The translations under genes were made by a program, and so were the position numbers. This document shows, in pieces, positions 52,014 to 60,520 of a stretch of DNA of 64,000 nt. The notes under the pieces were generated by a model. It ran no database searches and was not told where the DNA came from. It worked only from the letters and a program-made list of their open reading frames with translations. Source of the stretch: Streptomyces venezuelae ATCC 10712 (GTDB lineage: Bacteria; Actinomycetota; Actinomycetes; Streptomycetales; Streptomycetaceae); NCBI RefSeq assembly GCF_008639165.1, contig NZ_CP029197.1, forward strand, positions 4,716,001 to 4,780,000. The letters are read 5' to 3'. Position 1 is the stretch's first letter. Each line of letters opens with the position of its first letter.

Positions 52014-52670
52014 GTGCTGTTGCTCGCCATGGATACCGCCACCCCCGCCGTCACCGTCGCCCTGCACGACGGCGAGGCCGTCGTCGCCTCGACCAGCCAG
52101 GTCGACGCCCGCCGTCACGGGGAGCTGCTGCTGCCCGCCGTCGACCGGGTCCTGAAGGAGGCCGGTCGCACGCTCGACGCGGTCACCGGGATCGTCGTCG
52201 GCGTCGGCCCCGGGCCGTACACCGGCCTGCGGGTAGGCCTCGTCACGGCCGCGGCCTTCTCCTCCGCGCTCGGCGTGCCGGTGCACGGCCTGTGCACCCT
52301 CGACGGACTCGCGTACGCCTCCGGGATCGACGAGCCGTTCGCCGTCGCCACGGACGCGCGCCGCAAGGAGGTCTACTGGGCGCGGTACGAGGACTCCCGT
52401 ACCCGCGTGACCGACGCGGCCGTCGACCGGCCCGCCGAGATCGCCGAGCGGCTCGCCGGCCTCCCCGTCGTCGGCGCGGGCGCCCGCCTCTACCCCGAGG
52501 CCTTCCCCGACGCCCGCGACCCCGAGCACCAGTCGGCCGCCGGGCTCGCCGCGCTCGCGGCGGAGAAGCTCGCGGCGGGCGGCGAGGGCTTCCTCGACCC
52601 GCTGCCGATGTACCTGCGCCGCCCCGACGCGCAGGTGCCGAAGAACTACAAGGTGGTCACCCCCAAGTGA
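52014..52670 (+). CDS. tsaB: tRNA t6A biosynthesis protein TsaB
   Basis: 218 aa from GTG 52014 (VLLLAMDTAT). ASKHA-fold partner that dimerises with TsaD. G-V-G-P-G-P-Y-T-G-L-R-V-G (about 65-77) is the family signature. The stop overlaps the rimI start (GTGA). Confidence 0.94.
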   Translation: MLLLAMDTATPAVTVALHDGEAVVASTSQVDARRHGELLLPAVDRVLKEAGRTLDAVTGIVVGVGPGPYTGLRVGLVTAAAFSSALGVPVHGLCTLDGLAYASGIDEPFAVATDARRKEVYWARYEDSRTRVTDAAVDRPAEIAERLAGLPVVGAGARLYPEAFPDARDPEHQSAAGLAALAAEKLAAGGEGFLDPLPMYLRRPDAQVPKNYKVVTPK

Positions 52671-53164
52671 CCGGCGGCGTGGAACTGCGCGAGATGCGCT
52701 GGTGGGACATCGCACCGGTGCTGGCCCTCGAGGACGAGCTGTTCCCCGAGGACGCCTGGTCGGCGGGAATGTTCTGGTCCGAGCTCGCGCACGCGCGCGG
52801 GCCCCGGGCCACCCGCCGGTACATCGTGGCGGAGAACGGCGAGGGCAGGCTCGTCGGGTACGCCGGGCTCGCCGCCGCCGGCGGCCTCGGTGACGTCCAG
52901 ACCATCGCCGTCGCCCGCGACCAGTGGGGGACCGGGCTCGGCGCCCGGCTCCTCACCGACCTGCTCCAGCACGCCACCGCCTTCGAGTGCGAAGAAGTGC
53001 TCCTCGAGGTGCGCGTGGACAACACCCGGGCCCAGAAGCTCTACGAGCGCTTCGGCTTCGAGCCCATCGGGTTCCGGCGCGGCTACTACCAGCCCGGAAA
53101 CGTGGACGCGCTCGTGATGCGACTGACCGTTCAAGGAACTGAGACTGATTCTGATGGCTGCTGA
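52667..53164 (+). CDS. rimI: ribosomal-protein S18 alanine N-acetyltransferase-like GNAT
   Basis: 165 aa from GTG 52667 (VTGGVELREM), overlapping tsaB. GNAT acetyltransferase; the acetyl-CoA motif is around T-I-A-V-A-R-D-Q-W-G-T-G-L-G (about 79-92). V-D-N-T-R-A-Q-K-L-Y-E-R-F-G-F (about 117-131) is typical of RimI. It overlaps tsaD by 11 nt; the tsaB-rimI-tsaD order is conserved. Confidence 0.92.
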   Translation: MTGGVELREMRWWDIAPVLALEDELFPEDAWSAGMFWSELAHARGPRATRRYIVAENGEGRLVGYAGLAAAGGLGDVQTIAVARDQWGTGLGARLLTDLLQHATAFECEEVLLEVRVDNTRAQKLYERFGFEPIGFRRGYYQPGNVDALVMRLTVQGTETDSDGC

Positions 53165-54272
53165 CGAACCGCTCGTACTCGGCATCGAGACCTCCTGCGA
53201 CGAGACCGGCGTCGGCATCGTCCACGGGACCACGCTCCTCGCGGACGCCGTCGCGTCCAGCGTCGACACCCACGCACGCTTCGGCGGCGTCGTGCCCGAG
53301 ATCGCCTCCCGCGCCCACCTGGAGGCGATGGTCCCGACGATCGAGCGCGCCCTGAAGACGGCCGGGATCTCCGCGAAGGACCTCGACGGCATCGCCGTCA
53401 CGGCGGGCCCCGGCCTCGCGGGCGCGCTGCTCGTCGGCGTCTCGGCCGCCAAGGCGTACGCGTACGCGCTCGGCAAGCCGCTCTACGGCGTCAACCACCT
53501 CGCCTCGCACATCTGCGTCGACCAGCTGGAGCACGGCAAGCTGCCCGAGCCGACGATGGCGCTGCTCGTCTCCGGCGGGCACTCCTCGCTGCTGCTCTCC
53601 TCCGACATCACCTCCGACGTGCGGCCCATGGGCGCCACCATCGACGACGCGGCCGGCGAGGCCTTCGACAAGATCGCCCGCGTCCTCGACCTCGGCTTCC
53701 CCGGCGGACCGGTCATCGACCGGCTCGCCAAGGAGGGCGACCCGGCCGCCATCGCGTTCCCGCGCGGTCTGAGCGGCTCCCGGGACCCCGCGTACGACTT
53801 CTCCTTCTCCGGCCTCAAGACCGCCGTCGCCCGCTGGATCGAGGCCAAGCGGGCGGCTGGCGAGGACGTGCCGGTACGGGACGTGGCCGCGTCCTTCCAG
53901 GAGGCGGTCGTCGACGTCCTCACCCGCAAGGCCGTCCGGGCCTGCAAGGACGAGGGCGTCGACCACTTGATGATCGGCGGCGGCGTCGCCGCCAACTCGC
54001 GCCTGCGGGCGCTCGCCCAGGAGCGGTGCGAGCGGGCCGGCATCCGGCTGCGGGTGCCCCGGCCGGGGCTGTGCACGGACAACGGCGCGATGGTCGCGGC
54101 GCTGGGCTCCGAGATGGTCGCCCGCAACCGGCCGGCCTCCGACCTGGAGCTGTCGGCGGACTCGTCGCTGCCGGTGACGGACCCGCACGTGCCGGGCGCG
54201 GCGCACGGCCACGGCCACTCCCACGACCACGATCACGTGCACGAGGTCAGCAAGGAGAACCTGTACTCATGA
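53154..54272 (+). CDS. tsaD: tRNA N6-adenosine threonylcarbamoyltransferase TsaD
   Basis: 372 aa from ATG 53154. Catalytic subunit of t6A synthesis. Metal ligands H115 and H119 in N-H-L-A-S-H, with an Asp in C-T-D-N-G-A. I-E-T-S-C-D-E-T (11-18) is the N-terminal signature. The last about 20 residues form a His-rich tail (A-H-G-H-G-H-S-H-D-H-D-H-V-H) not needed for the fold and unusual for the family. It overlaps the next ORF (ATGA). Confidence 0.95.
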   Translation: MAADEPLVLGIETSCDETGVGIVHGTTLLADAVASSVDTHARFGGVVPEIASRAHLEAMVPTIERALKTAGISAKDLDGIAVTAGPGLAGALLVGVSAAKAYAYALGKPLYGVNHLASHICVDQLEHGKLPEPTMALLVSGGHSSLLLSSDITSDVRPMGATIDDAAGEAFDKIARVLDLGFPGGPVIDRLAKEGDPAAIAFPRGLSGSRDPAYDFSFSGLKTAVARWIEAKRAAGEDVPVRDVAASFQEAVVDVLTRKAVRACKDEGVDHLMIGGGVAANSRLRALAQERCERAGIRLRVPRPGLCTDNGAMVAALGSEMVARNRPASDLELSADSSLPVTDPHVPGAAHGHGHSHDHDHVHEVSKENLYS

Positions 54273-54523
54273 GGCTCACCCTCATGTGGGAGGCGCGGGC
54301 CGCGCAGGGCCGGGGCGCCGAGCTCCTGGAGTGGGCGCGGGCGCAGGTCCTCCCCCGTGAGCCTGTCCGCCGGGAGATCTTCCGGGCCCCGCAGGACCGG
54401 GTCCTCGTCCTCACTTGGTGGGAGGCGGAGACCTTCGACGCCGAGCTGCCCGAGCTGCCGGAGCCGGACGCCGAGCTGATCACCCGTCCGGTGCACAGAT
54501 GGCGCTTCGAATCGGTCGAATAG
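54269..54523 (+). CDS. 84-aa conserved-looking small protein
   Basis: ATG 54269 (MRLTLMWEAR) overlaps the tsaD stop, so translation is probably coupled. The sequence suggests a small ferredoxin-like (dimeric barrel) fold: M-R-L-T-L-M-W-E-A-R at the start, R-V-L-V-L-T-W-W (about 44-51). No family named; perhaps a small ABM-like domain. No signal or membrane segment. Confidence 0.7.
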   Translation: MRLTLMWEARAAQGRGAELLEWARAQVLPREPVRREIFRAPQDRVLVLTWWEAETFDAELPELPEPDAELITRPVHRWRFESVE

Positions 54524-54579
54524 GCGACAACGTTCGAAAGTAGAGCAACCTTTCGAGCGGAACGGGCATCCCACAGCGC

Positions 54580-55452
54580 GTGAAGAAGACGATCGCGCTG
54601 TGGGCGGCGCTGACGGCCGCCACCCTCCTGGTGACCGGCTGCACGGCGGAGAGGCCGCCGGCCGCCGTCGCCCCGCCGAAGACGACCGCGTCCGCGGCCG
54701 ACCCTTCCGCCGTCGACCCGTCCGCCGGGAACAAGGCTCCCGACGCGGCCGGCGCTCCCGGAGCCGCCGCTGCCGCCGCGTACCGGAAGTGGGGCCTGAA
54801 GCCCTTCGCGCCGCCGCCCGCCCCGCCGGCGGTCAAGCCGGTGGTCCGGAAGCCGGGCGGCCCGGTGCCCGTGATCAGCGACATCCCCACCACCGAGAAG
54901 ATCGTCTTCCTCACGATCGACGACGGGGCCGAGAAGGACGCCGAGTTCGTCACGATGATGAAGGACCTCAAGGTCCCCTTCACGATGTTCCTCACCGACT
55001 CGGCCATCCGCGCCGACTACGCGTACTTCGCGCCGCTCGTCGCCCAGGGCCACGGCCTCGCCAACCACACCCTCACCCACCCCAACCTGCGCACCCTCTC
55101 CCAGGAGGCCCAGCGCAAGGAGATCTGCGGCCAGCAGACGAAGCTGGCCCAGCGCTACGGCACCACGCCCCGGCTCTTCCGCCCGCCCTACGGCAACTGG
55201 AACGAGGCCACCCGCGCGGCGGCCGGCAGCTGCGGCGTCGACGCGCTCGTGCTCTGGCGCGAGTCCATGCAGATCAAGAACATGCAGTACCAGCGCGGCG
55301 ACAAGAAGCTCCACCCCGGCGACATCATCCTGGCCCACTTCCGGGGCCCCTCCGAGCTCAAGGGCCGGACGATGACCGAGATGACGGCGACGATGCTCCG
55401 CAGGATCCAGGAGCAGGGCTTCACGGTGGCGCGCCTGGAGGACTACGTCTGA
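54580..55452 (+). CDS. lipoprotein polysaccharide deacetylase (NodB/CE4), copy 1
   Basis: 290 aa from GTG 54580 (VKKTIALWAA). Lipobox L-V-T-G-C (about 16-20). Pro/Ala linker, then a CE4 domain from about 105: F-L-T-I-D-D-G-A-E (motif 1, usually F-D-D-G), N-H-T-L-T-H-P (motif 2 His pair), F-R-P-P-Y-G-N-W (motif 3), I-I-L-A-H-F (motif 5). It deacetylates an N-acetyl or O-acetyl sugar outside the cell. The copy at 59353 is a close paralogue. Confidence 0.9.
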   Translation: MKKTIALWAALTAATLLVTGCTAERPPAAVAPPKTTASAADPSAVDPSAGNKAPDAAGAPGAAAAAAYRKWGLKPFAPPPAPPAVKPVVRKPGGPVPVISDIPTTEKIVFLTIDDGAEKDAEFVTMMKDLKVPFTMFLTDSAIRADYAYFAPLVAQGHGLANHTLTHPNLRTLSQEAQRKEICGQQTKLAQRYGTTPRLFRPPYGNWNEATRAAAGSCGVDALVLWRESMQIKNMQYQRGDKKLHPGDIILAHFRGPSELKGRTMTEMTATMLRRIQEQGFTVARLEDYV

Positions 55453-55563
55453 GAGGGCCGGGCGAGCGGGTCCGGAACGAGCGTCACCGGATCGGATGAC
55501 GGTGCCGCGTTCCCGCTCGCTAGGCTGGTCGAACGGTTCACAATCCCGGCCATGGGAGAGCAC

Positions 55564-55920
55564 ATGACCGCCAGCGCAGCCGATCAGCCGCTGATCCCGC
55601 AGCCACCGTCGACCGTCACCGCACTGAGACAGGCGGTGGCGCAGATCGCCCCGGCGGCGCTGCCCGCGTTCACCCGCGAGCTGGACCAGGCGGCGGATCA
55701 GGCCCGTCTCGGATCCGATCTCGCGCCGCTGCGCCGATTCACCGCGCACTGGGCCGTGTACGTCCAGATCCAGCGTCAGCCCAGGCTCGCGATGCGTTTC
55801 CGGGAGCTTGAATCCGTCGTCGCGACCGGAGAAGCGGATCAGGTGAGGGAGGCCGCGGCGCAGCTGGGCCGCATGCTCGACGACGCCCGGGGCGCGCTGT
55901 CGAGGACGAGTGGTGAGTGA
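55564..55920 (+). CDS. 118-aa helical protein, antitoxin-like partner (DUF6247-like)
   Basis: ATG 55564 (MTASAADQPL) is preferred, with GGGAG upstream; ATG 55552 is an alternative. All-helical, hydrophilic (T-A-L-R-Q-A-V-A-Q-I, A-F-T-R-E-L-D-Q-A-A-D-Q-A). It resembles small Streptomyces proteins I associate with DUF6247, which often precede a RelE-like ORF. It overlaps the next gene by 8 nt. Operon structure and sizes suggest an antitoxin, but this is inference. Confidence 0.65.
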   Translation: MTASAADQPLIPQPPSTVTALRQAVAQIAPAALPAFTRELDQAADQARLGSDLAPLRRFTAHWAVYVQIQRQPRLAMRFRELESVVATGEADQVREAAAQLGRMLDDARGALSRTSGE

Positions 55921-56185
55921 GCGTTGGCGCTGGGAGTACGACCCCGACTTCGCCCACGTCGCCGGAGGTGTCCCGGCGCGGGTGGTCGCGGAGGTCGAGC
56001 GGCTGACGTCCCAGCTGGTGGACCTCGCCGAGATGGGCGTGGACGTGGGTGACCTGGGGGAGGGGCCGCGGCCCGGAGGCCTGCGTCGGATGGACTCGGC
56101 CGGGGGCTGGTTCTACTTCCTTGCCGCGCCGAGGGCCCGGCTGATCGTGGTCGTACGGATCATCCCGCCGTTCGACAGCCTGTGA
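55913..56185 (+). CDS. 90-aa RelE/ParE-like candidate toxin
   Basis: GTG 55913 (VSERWRWEYD), overlapping the preceding gene by 8 nt; GTG 55910 is possible. Pattern: helix A-R-V-V-A-E-V-E-R-L, then L-G-E-G-P-R-P-G-G-L-R-R (about 49-60), G-W-F-Y-F-L-A-A-P-R (about 66-75), L-I-V-V-V-R-I-I-P-P at the end. This order of a helix followed by G-L-R-R and terminal strands is what RelE/ParE mRNA-interferase folds look like. Catalytic residues are not certain. Its 3' end abuts the truncated sigma gene. Confidence 0.6.
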   Translation: MSERWRWEYDPDFAHVAGGVPARVVAEVERLTSQLVDLAEMGVDVGDLGEGPRPGGLRRMDSAGGWFYFLAAPRARLIVVVRIIPPFDSL

Positions 56186-56219
56186 CGGCCCGAGGGGCGT
56201 CCGGCGCGGGGCCCCGGCG

Positions 56220-57161
56220 GGCGGCGACATCGACGACGACGTGCTGCGGCTCATCTTCACCGCCTGCCACCCGGTGCTCTCGGCCGAGGCCCGCGCCGCG
56301 CTGACCCTGCGGCTCGTCGGCGGGCTGCGGACGGACGAGATCGCCCGCGCCTTCCTCGTACCGGAGGCGACCGTCGCGGCCCGGATCACCCGCGCGAAGC
56401 GGGCGCTCGCGAAGGCCGGCGTGGAGTTCGAGGTGCCGTACGGCGAGGACCGGGCGGCCCGGCTCGGCTCCGTCCTCGAAGTCGTCTACCTGATCTTCAA
56501 CGAGGGGTACGCGGCCACCGCGGGCGACGACCTGCTGCGCCCGGGCCTCTGCGAGGACGCCCTGCGGCTCGCCCGGGTCCTCGCCGCGCTCGTCCCGCAG
56601 GAGGGCGAGGCGCAGGGCCTGGCCGCCCTGCTCGAACTCCAGGCCTCCCGGACGGCGGCCAGGACCGGGCCGGACGGGCGGCCGGTGCTGCTGGCCGCGC
56701 AGGACCGGCGGCGCTGGAACCGGCTGCTGATCCGGCGCGGGTTCGCCGCGCTCGAACGGGCCGGGGGCGGACGCTCGTTCGGGCCGTACGCCCTCCAGGC
56801 CGCGATCGCCGCCTGTCACGCGCGGGCCGCCTCGTACGAGGAGACGGACTGGGCGACGATCTCCGCGCTGTACGGGCGGCTGTCCGTCCTCGCGCCCTCG
56901 CCGGTCGTCGAACTCAACCGCGCGGTCGCCGTGTCGATGTCCGAGGGCCCGGCCGCGGCCCTGCCGATCGTCGACGCCCTCGCCACCGAACCGGGCCTCG
57001 CGCGCTACCACTTGCTGCCGAGCGTCCGGGGCGACCTGCTGGCCCGGCTGGGACGGACGGAGGAGGCCCGGGCGGAGTTCGAGCGGGCGGCGGAGCTGAC
57101 CAGGAACGAGAGCGAGCGGGCCCTGCTGCGGGCGAGAGCGGGGGAGTTGGGCGGGGGGTAG
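56220..57161 (+). pseudogene. 5'-truncated ECF42-type sigma factor
   Basis: The open frame (GTG 56241 possible, 306 aa) begins at D-I-D-D-D-V-L-R-L-I-F-T-A-C-H-P, which in the intact ECF42 gene at 15612 lies at about residue 115, between regions 2 and 4. Region 4 (T-L-R-L-V-G-G-L-R-T-D-E-I-A-R-A-F-L-V-P-E) and the whole C-terminal extension are present; region 2 and the start are absent and replaced by the toxin-like gene. Without region 2 it cannot bind core polymerase and the -10 element normally. Probably a decaying gene. Confidence 0.75.
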
Positions 57162-57231
57162 GGCGCGCAGTCGGGGCGGGGCGCCCGGCCCTCCGGTCGG
57201 CGCGGTCGTGCCCACCCGTAGGGTGCTTGGC

Positions 57232-57852
57232 ATGTCCCCGCGTACCCCGTTGCCTCCGCCGCCCCCGCCCGCCGAACTCCAGAGCTGGCCCGACCGGGAG
57301 GCGCGGCTCGCCGACCGGGCGCTGGCGCTCGACGAGTTGGGCAGGCGGCTGCTCGGCGGCGGGCGGCTCGCGGCGTTCCTGCTCTGGTTCGTGCTGCTCC
57401 AGCTCGGCTGGGGCATGATCGGCGTCCTGGTCACCTCGGTCGGACAGCCCGTCCTGGACCCGCTGCTGCTGATGACCGGGCTCGTCACGGCCCTCCTCGG
57501 CGTCGGGGTCCTCGTCCCGGCCGTGTGGCTGACGGTCCGCAGCCACCGGCGGGACCGGACCGTCCGCGAACGCCTCGCCCAGTGGGCGGCCCTGGACCGG
57601 CACGGCCCGACGGACGCCCGGCTGCGCGCCCCGGTCCTCAGTGTCTGCTGGCTGCTGCTGTCCTTCGCGATGTGCGGCTTCGGCCTCTGGATGGGCTTCG
57701 CGGTGCCGCTGGGCGTCAGCCGCGACGACGGCTACGGCCTGGTCGTCTACGGCATGGGCGTCGCCCTGATCCTCTGGATCACGGGCCTGACGGGCCTGTC
57801 GAAGGCCGTCGGCCACTACCGCCTCGCGGTCCGGCTGACGGGCGGGCGGTAG
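57232..57852 (+). CDS. multi-pass membrane protein, function unknown
   Basis: 206 aa from ATG 57232 (MSPRTPLPPP). Pro-rich N-terminus, then about four hydrophobic segments: A-A-F-L-L-W-F-V-L-L-Q-L (about 45-56), L-V-T-A-L-L-G-V-G-V-L-V-P-A-V-W (about 84-99), V-C-W-L-L-L-S-F-A-M-C-G-F-G-L-W (about 139-154) and L-V-V-Y-G-M-G-V-A-L-I-L-W-I (about 170-183). No family recognised. Confidence 0.75.
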   Translation: MSPRTPLPPPPPPAELQSWPDREARLADRALALDELGRRLLGGGRLAAFLLWFVLLQLGWGMIGVLVTSVGQPVLDPLLLMTGLVTALLGVGVLVPAVWLTVRSHRRDRTVRERLAQWAALDRHGPTDARLRAPVLSVCWLLLSFAMCGFGLWMGFAVPLGVSRDDGYGLVVYGMGVALILWITGLTGLSKAVGHYRLAVRLTGGR

Positions 57853-58034
57853 CGCGAGGCCGTGGGGCCTGCGGCCTTCCCTGCGCTGGTGGCGCGGCGC
57901 CGTAGGGCCTGCGGTCTTAAGGGCCTGCGGCCTTCCGGTCGCCGGTAGCGCGGCGCCGTAGGGTCTGCGGCTGCCGTCGCCGGTGGCGCGACGACCTGCG
58001 GCCTTCCCGTCGCCGGTGGCGCGGCGCCTGGTGG
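57853..58034 (+). repeat. direct repeats downstream of the membrane-protein gene
   Basis: About four degenerate copies of a 35-55-bp unit built from GCGGCGCCGTAGGG(C/T)CTGCGG, CTGCGGCCTTCC and CGTCGCCGGTGGCGCG (starting near 57851, 57893, 57947 and 57991). No coding potential. They sit between two convergent gene ends and may act as terminators. Confidence 0.75.
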
Positions 58035-59222
58035 CTAGCGGCCGCCCGCCGGGCGGCCGATCAGCATCGTCGGGGCTCCCGCGACCCGGGTCAGCAGGAC
58101 CGTCGCCGCGTTCGGGCCCTTCGGCTTCACCTTGCGGCGGATCTCCTCCGGTTCGACCGCCGAGCCGCGCTTCTTCACCGTGAGGGTGCCGACCTCGCGC
58201 TCCCGCAGCAGCGCCTTCAGCTTCTTCAGGTTGAAGGGGAGTTCGTCGGTGATCTCGTACGCGGCGGCGTACGGGGTCGGCACGAGCCCGTCGGCCGTGA
58301 CGTACGCGATCGTCTCGTCGATCAGCCCGCCGCCCAGCTCCTCCGCCACCTCGGCGACCAGGTGCGCGCGGATCACGGCGCCGTCCGGCTCGTACAGGTA
58401 GCGGCCGACCGGGCGGACCGCCGGGTCGGGGAGGCCGCGGCCGGTGAGGCCCGCGCCGGAGGGCAGCAGCGTGGCGCGGCGCGCGCCCGGCTCCGTACCG
58501 AACCAGAGGACGGCCTCCTTGACGTCCCCGCCGTCCGAGATCCACTCCGCCTCGGCCTCCTCGGGGACCGCCTCGTGCGGGATGCCCGGGGCCACCTTCA
58601 GGGCCGCGTGCGGGGCCTTGCGGGCCGCCTCGACCGCCCAGGACAGCGGCGGGGAGTACGCCTCGGGGTCGAAGATCCTGCCCCGCCCCCCGCGCCGCGC
58701 CGGGTCCACGAACACCGCGTCGTACGGGCTGGTGTCGATCTCCGCGACGTCGGCGCAGCGCACCTCGATCAGCTCCCCGAGGCCGAGCGCCTCGGCGTTG
58801 GCGCGGGCCACCTCGGCGGTCAGCGGGTCGCGGTCCACGGCCAGGACCGAGATCCCGGCGCGGGCGAGGGCGATCGCGTCGCCGCCGATCCCGGAGCAGA
58901 GGTCCGCGACGCTCCGCACCCCGAGCGCCTTCATCCGGGCCGCCCGGTACGTGCCGACCGAGGCGCGCGTGGACTGCTCCACGCCGTTCGGGGTGAAGTA
59001 CATCAGGTACGCGTCCTCCGCGCCGAACTTCGCCACCGCCCGCTGCCTCAGCCGGGCCTGCCCGACGGCCGCCATGACCAGCTCGGCGGGGTGGTCGCGG
59101 CGCAGCCGGGAGACGACCGCCAGTTCCTGGGCGGGGTCGTGGTCGCGGAGGGCGGTGAGGAGCGTCTGCCCCTCGGGGGTGAGCAGCGGGGCGAGGAAGG
59201 CGTGGTCGGTCACCCGTCCCAT
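58035..59222 (-). CDS. class I SAM-dependent methyltransferase with THUMP-like C-terminal domain
   Basis: 395 aa from ATG 59222 (MGRVTDHAFL); the frame upstream is the shadow of the deacetylase gene. SAM-binding motif I is V-A-D-L-C-S-G-I-G-G-D-A (about 104-115), with A-V-D-R-D-P (about 127-132) as the acidic loop and Y-D-A-V-F-V-D-P-A-R-R (about 162-172) as motif IV. The C-terminal region (K-K-L-K-A-L-L-R-E-R-E-V-G-T-L-T-V-K-K-R-G) is the THUMP-like domain of this family. The target is unknown, perhaps RNA. Confidence 0.85.
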   Translation of the reverse strand: MGRVTDHAFLAPLLTPEGQTLLTALRDHDPAQELAVVSRLRRDHPAELVMAAVGQARLRQRAVAKFGAEDAYLMYFTPNGVEQSTRASVGTYRAARMKALGVRSVADLCSGIGGDAIALARAGISVLAVDRDPLTAEVARANAEALGLGELIEVRCADVAEIDTSPYDAVFVDPARRGGRGRIFDPEAYSPPLSWAVEAARKAPHAALKVAPGIPHEAVPEEAEAEWISDGGDVKEAVLWFGTEPGARRATLLPSGAGLTGRGLPDPAVRPVGRYLYEPDGAVIRAHLVAEVAEELGGGLIDETIAYVTADGLVPTPYAAAYEITDELPFNLKKLKALLREREVGTLTVKKRGSAVEPEEIRRKVKPKGPNAATVLLTRVAGAPTMLIGRPAGGR

Positions 59223-59352
59223 TGTGGGCCCTGTGGTGCTGTGGGCCGGCCGGGGGACGGAGGGCACGTACGGGCGGTGTCGTACCCCGTGAGGGGCTTC
59301 CGCGCTGACAGGATGCGGCGCCATACGACTCGTACGACAAAAGGAATAAACG

Positions 59353-60273
59353 ATGGCAAAAGGTGTGCACCGTTCCACCCGGGTGCTCGGAGCCGCGCTC
59401 GTCGTCGCCGCCCTCGCCTCCGCCGCCACCGCCTGCTCCGAGGACACCGGGCCGGACCGCGGCGCGCCCGCCCCCGCGGCCGGCCAGCAGGCCCAGGGGC
59501 AGGCGGCGGCCGGTGCGCTCAACGCGTACGTGGAGAAGGTCCGCGCGCAGCGTGCCGCCCGGGTGCTCGCCGCCAAGAAGTGGGGTCTCGCCAAGCCGCC
59601 GCTCGAAGCCCCCGCACCGCCGGCCGTCAAGCCGAAGATCACCACCCGCAAGGGCTTCGAGACGGACGGCGAAGGACTGCCGCCCGTCTTCACCACCGTG
59701 CCGACCAAGCAGAAGGTCGTCTTCCTGACGATCGACGACGGCGCGGAGAAGGACCCCGAGCTGCTCCGGATGATGAAGGAGCTGAGGATTCCGTACAGCG
59801 CCTTCCTCAGCGACTACGTCGTCAAGGACGACTACGGCTACTTCGCCCGGATGCAGAAGTCGCAGGAGTCCGGGGTCTCGCTCCACAACCACACTCTCAA
59901 CCACCGCTATCTGCCGGGACTCTCGTACAGCCAGCAGAAGCGCGAGATCTGCGGCATGCAGGACGTCATCGAGAAACGATTCGGCAAGCGGCCCCCGCTC
60001 TTCCGCCCGCCCTACGGCAACTACAACGAGGACACCCTGCGCGCGGCCAAGAGCTGCGGCGTCAAGGCCGTCCCGCTGTGGGCCTCCGAGGCCTTCCCCG
60101 ACCACATGGAGTGGCGCGAGTGGGACCGGGACCTCCACCCCGGCGACATCGTGCTCACCCACTTCCGGGGCAAGGAGGACTGGAAGGGCACCATGCCCGA
60201 CATGATCCGCAGGGTCATGAACGTGATCACCTCCAAGGGGTACGCGGTCGCGAAGCTGGAGGACTACGTATGA
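59353..60273 (+). CDS. lipoprotein polysaccharide deacetylase (NodB/CE4), copy 2
   Basis: 306 aa from ATG 59353 (MAKGVHRSTR). Signal peptide ends S-A-A-T-A-C (lipobox-like). CE4 motifs parallel copy 1: F-L-T-I-D-D-G-A-E, N-H-T-L-N-H-R, F-R-P-P-Y-G-N-Y, I-V-L-T-H-F, ending V-A-K-L-E-D-Y-V versus V-A-R-L-E-D-Y-V. Divergent from the methyltransferase. Its stop overlaps the small lipoprotein gene. Confidence 0.9.
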   Translation: MAKGVHRSTRVLGAALVVAALASAATACSEDTGPDRGAPAPAAGQQAQGQAAAGALNAYVEKVRAQRAARVLAAKKWGLAKPPLEAPAPPAVKPKITTRKGFETDGEGLPPVFTTVPTKQKVVFLTIDDGAEKDPELLRMMKELRIPYSAFLSDYVVKDDYGYFARMQKSQESGVSLHNHTLNHRYLPGLSYSQQKREICGMQDVIEKRFGKRPPLFRPPYGNYNEDTLRAAKSCGVKAVPLWASEAFPDHMEWREWDRDLHPGDIVLTHFRGKEDWKGTMPDMIRRVMNVITSKGYAVAKLEDYV

Positions 60274-60449
60274 GCCGGCGGCGCGGTACGGGTGCCCTGG
60301 TCGCCGCGGTCCTGCTGCTCGGCCTCACCGGCTGCGCCTCCGCCGTCGACCCGCTGGAACGCCTCGGCCGCAAGGCGGTGGAGCAGACCCGTGACGGGGA
60401 CGGCCGCCGCGCGAACGTGGAGCACGTACGGGCGGAGGGGCTCCCCTAG
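60270..60449 (+). CDS. small lipoprotein (59 aa)
   Basis: ATG 60270 (MSRRRGTGAL) overlaps the deacetylase stop (ATGA), so the two are coupled. Signal peptide with lipobox L-T-G-C (about 19-22), then a 37-residue mature part (P-L-E-R-L-G-R-K-A-V-E-Q). It may be a partner of the deacetylase; no family recognised. Confidence 0.7.
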   Translation: MSRRRGTGALVAAVLLLGLTGCASAVDPLERLGRKAVEQTRDGDGRRANVEHVRAEGLP

Positions 60450-60520
60450 GGGCTCCCTAGGGGCTGAGGGGGCTGACCGCGGCGTGGCGGGCGTGGCGGG
60501 CGAGGCGGGCGAGGCGGGCC

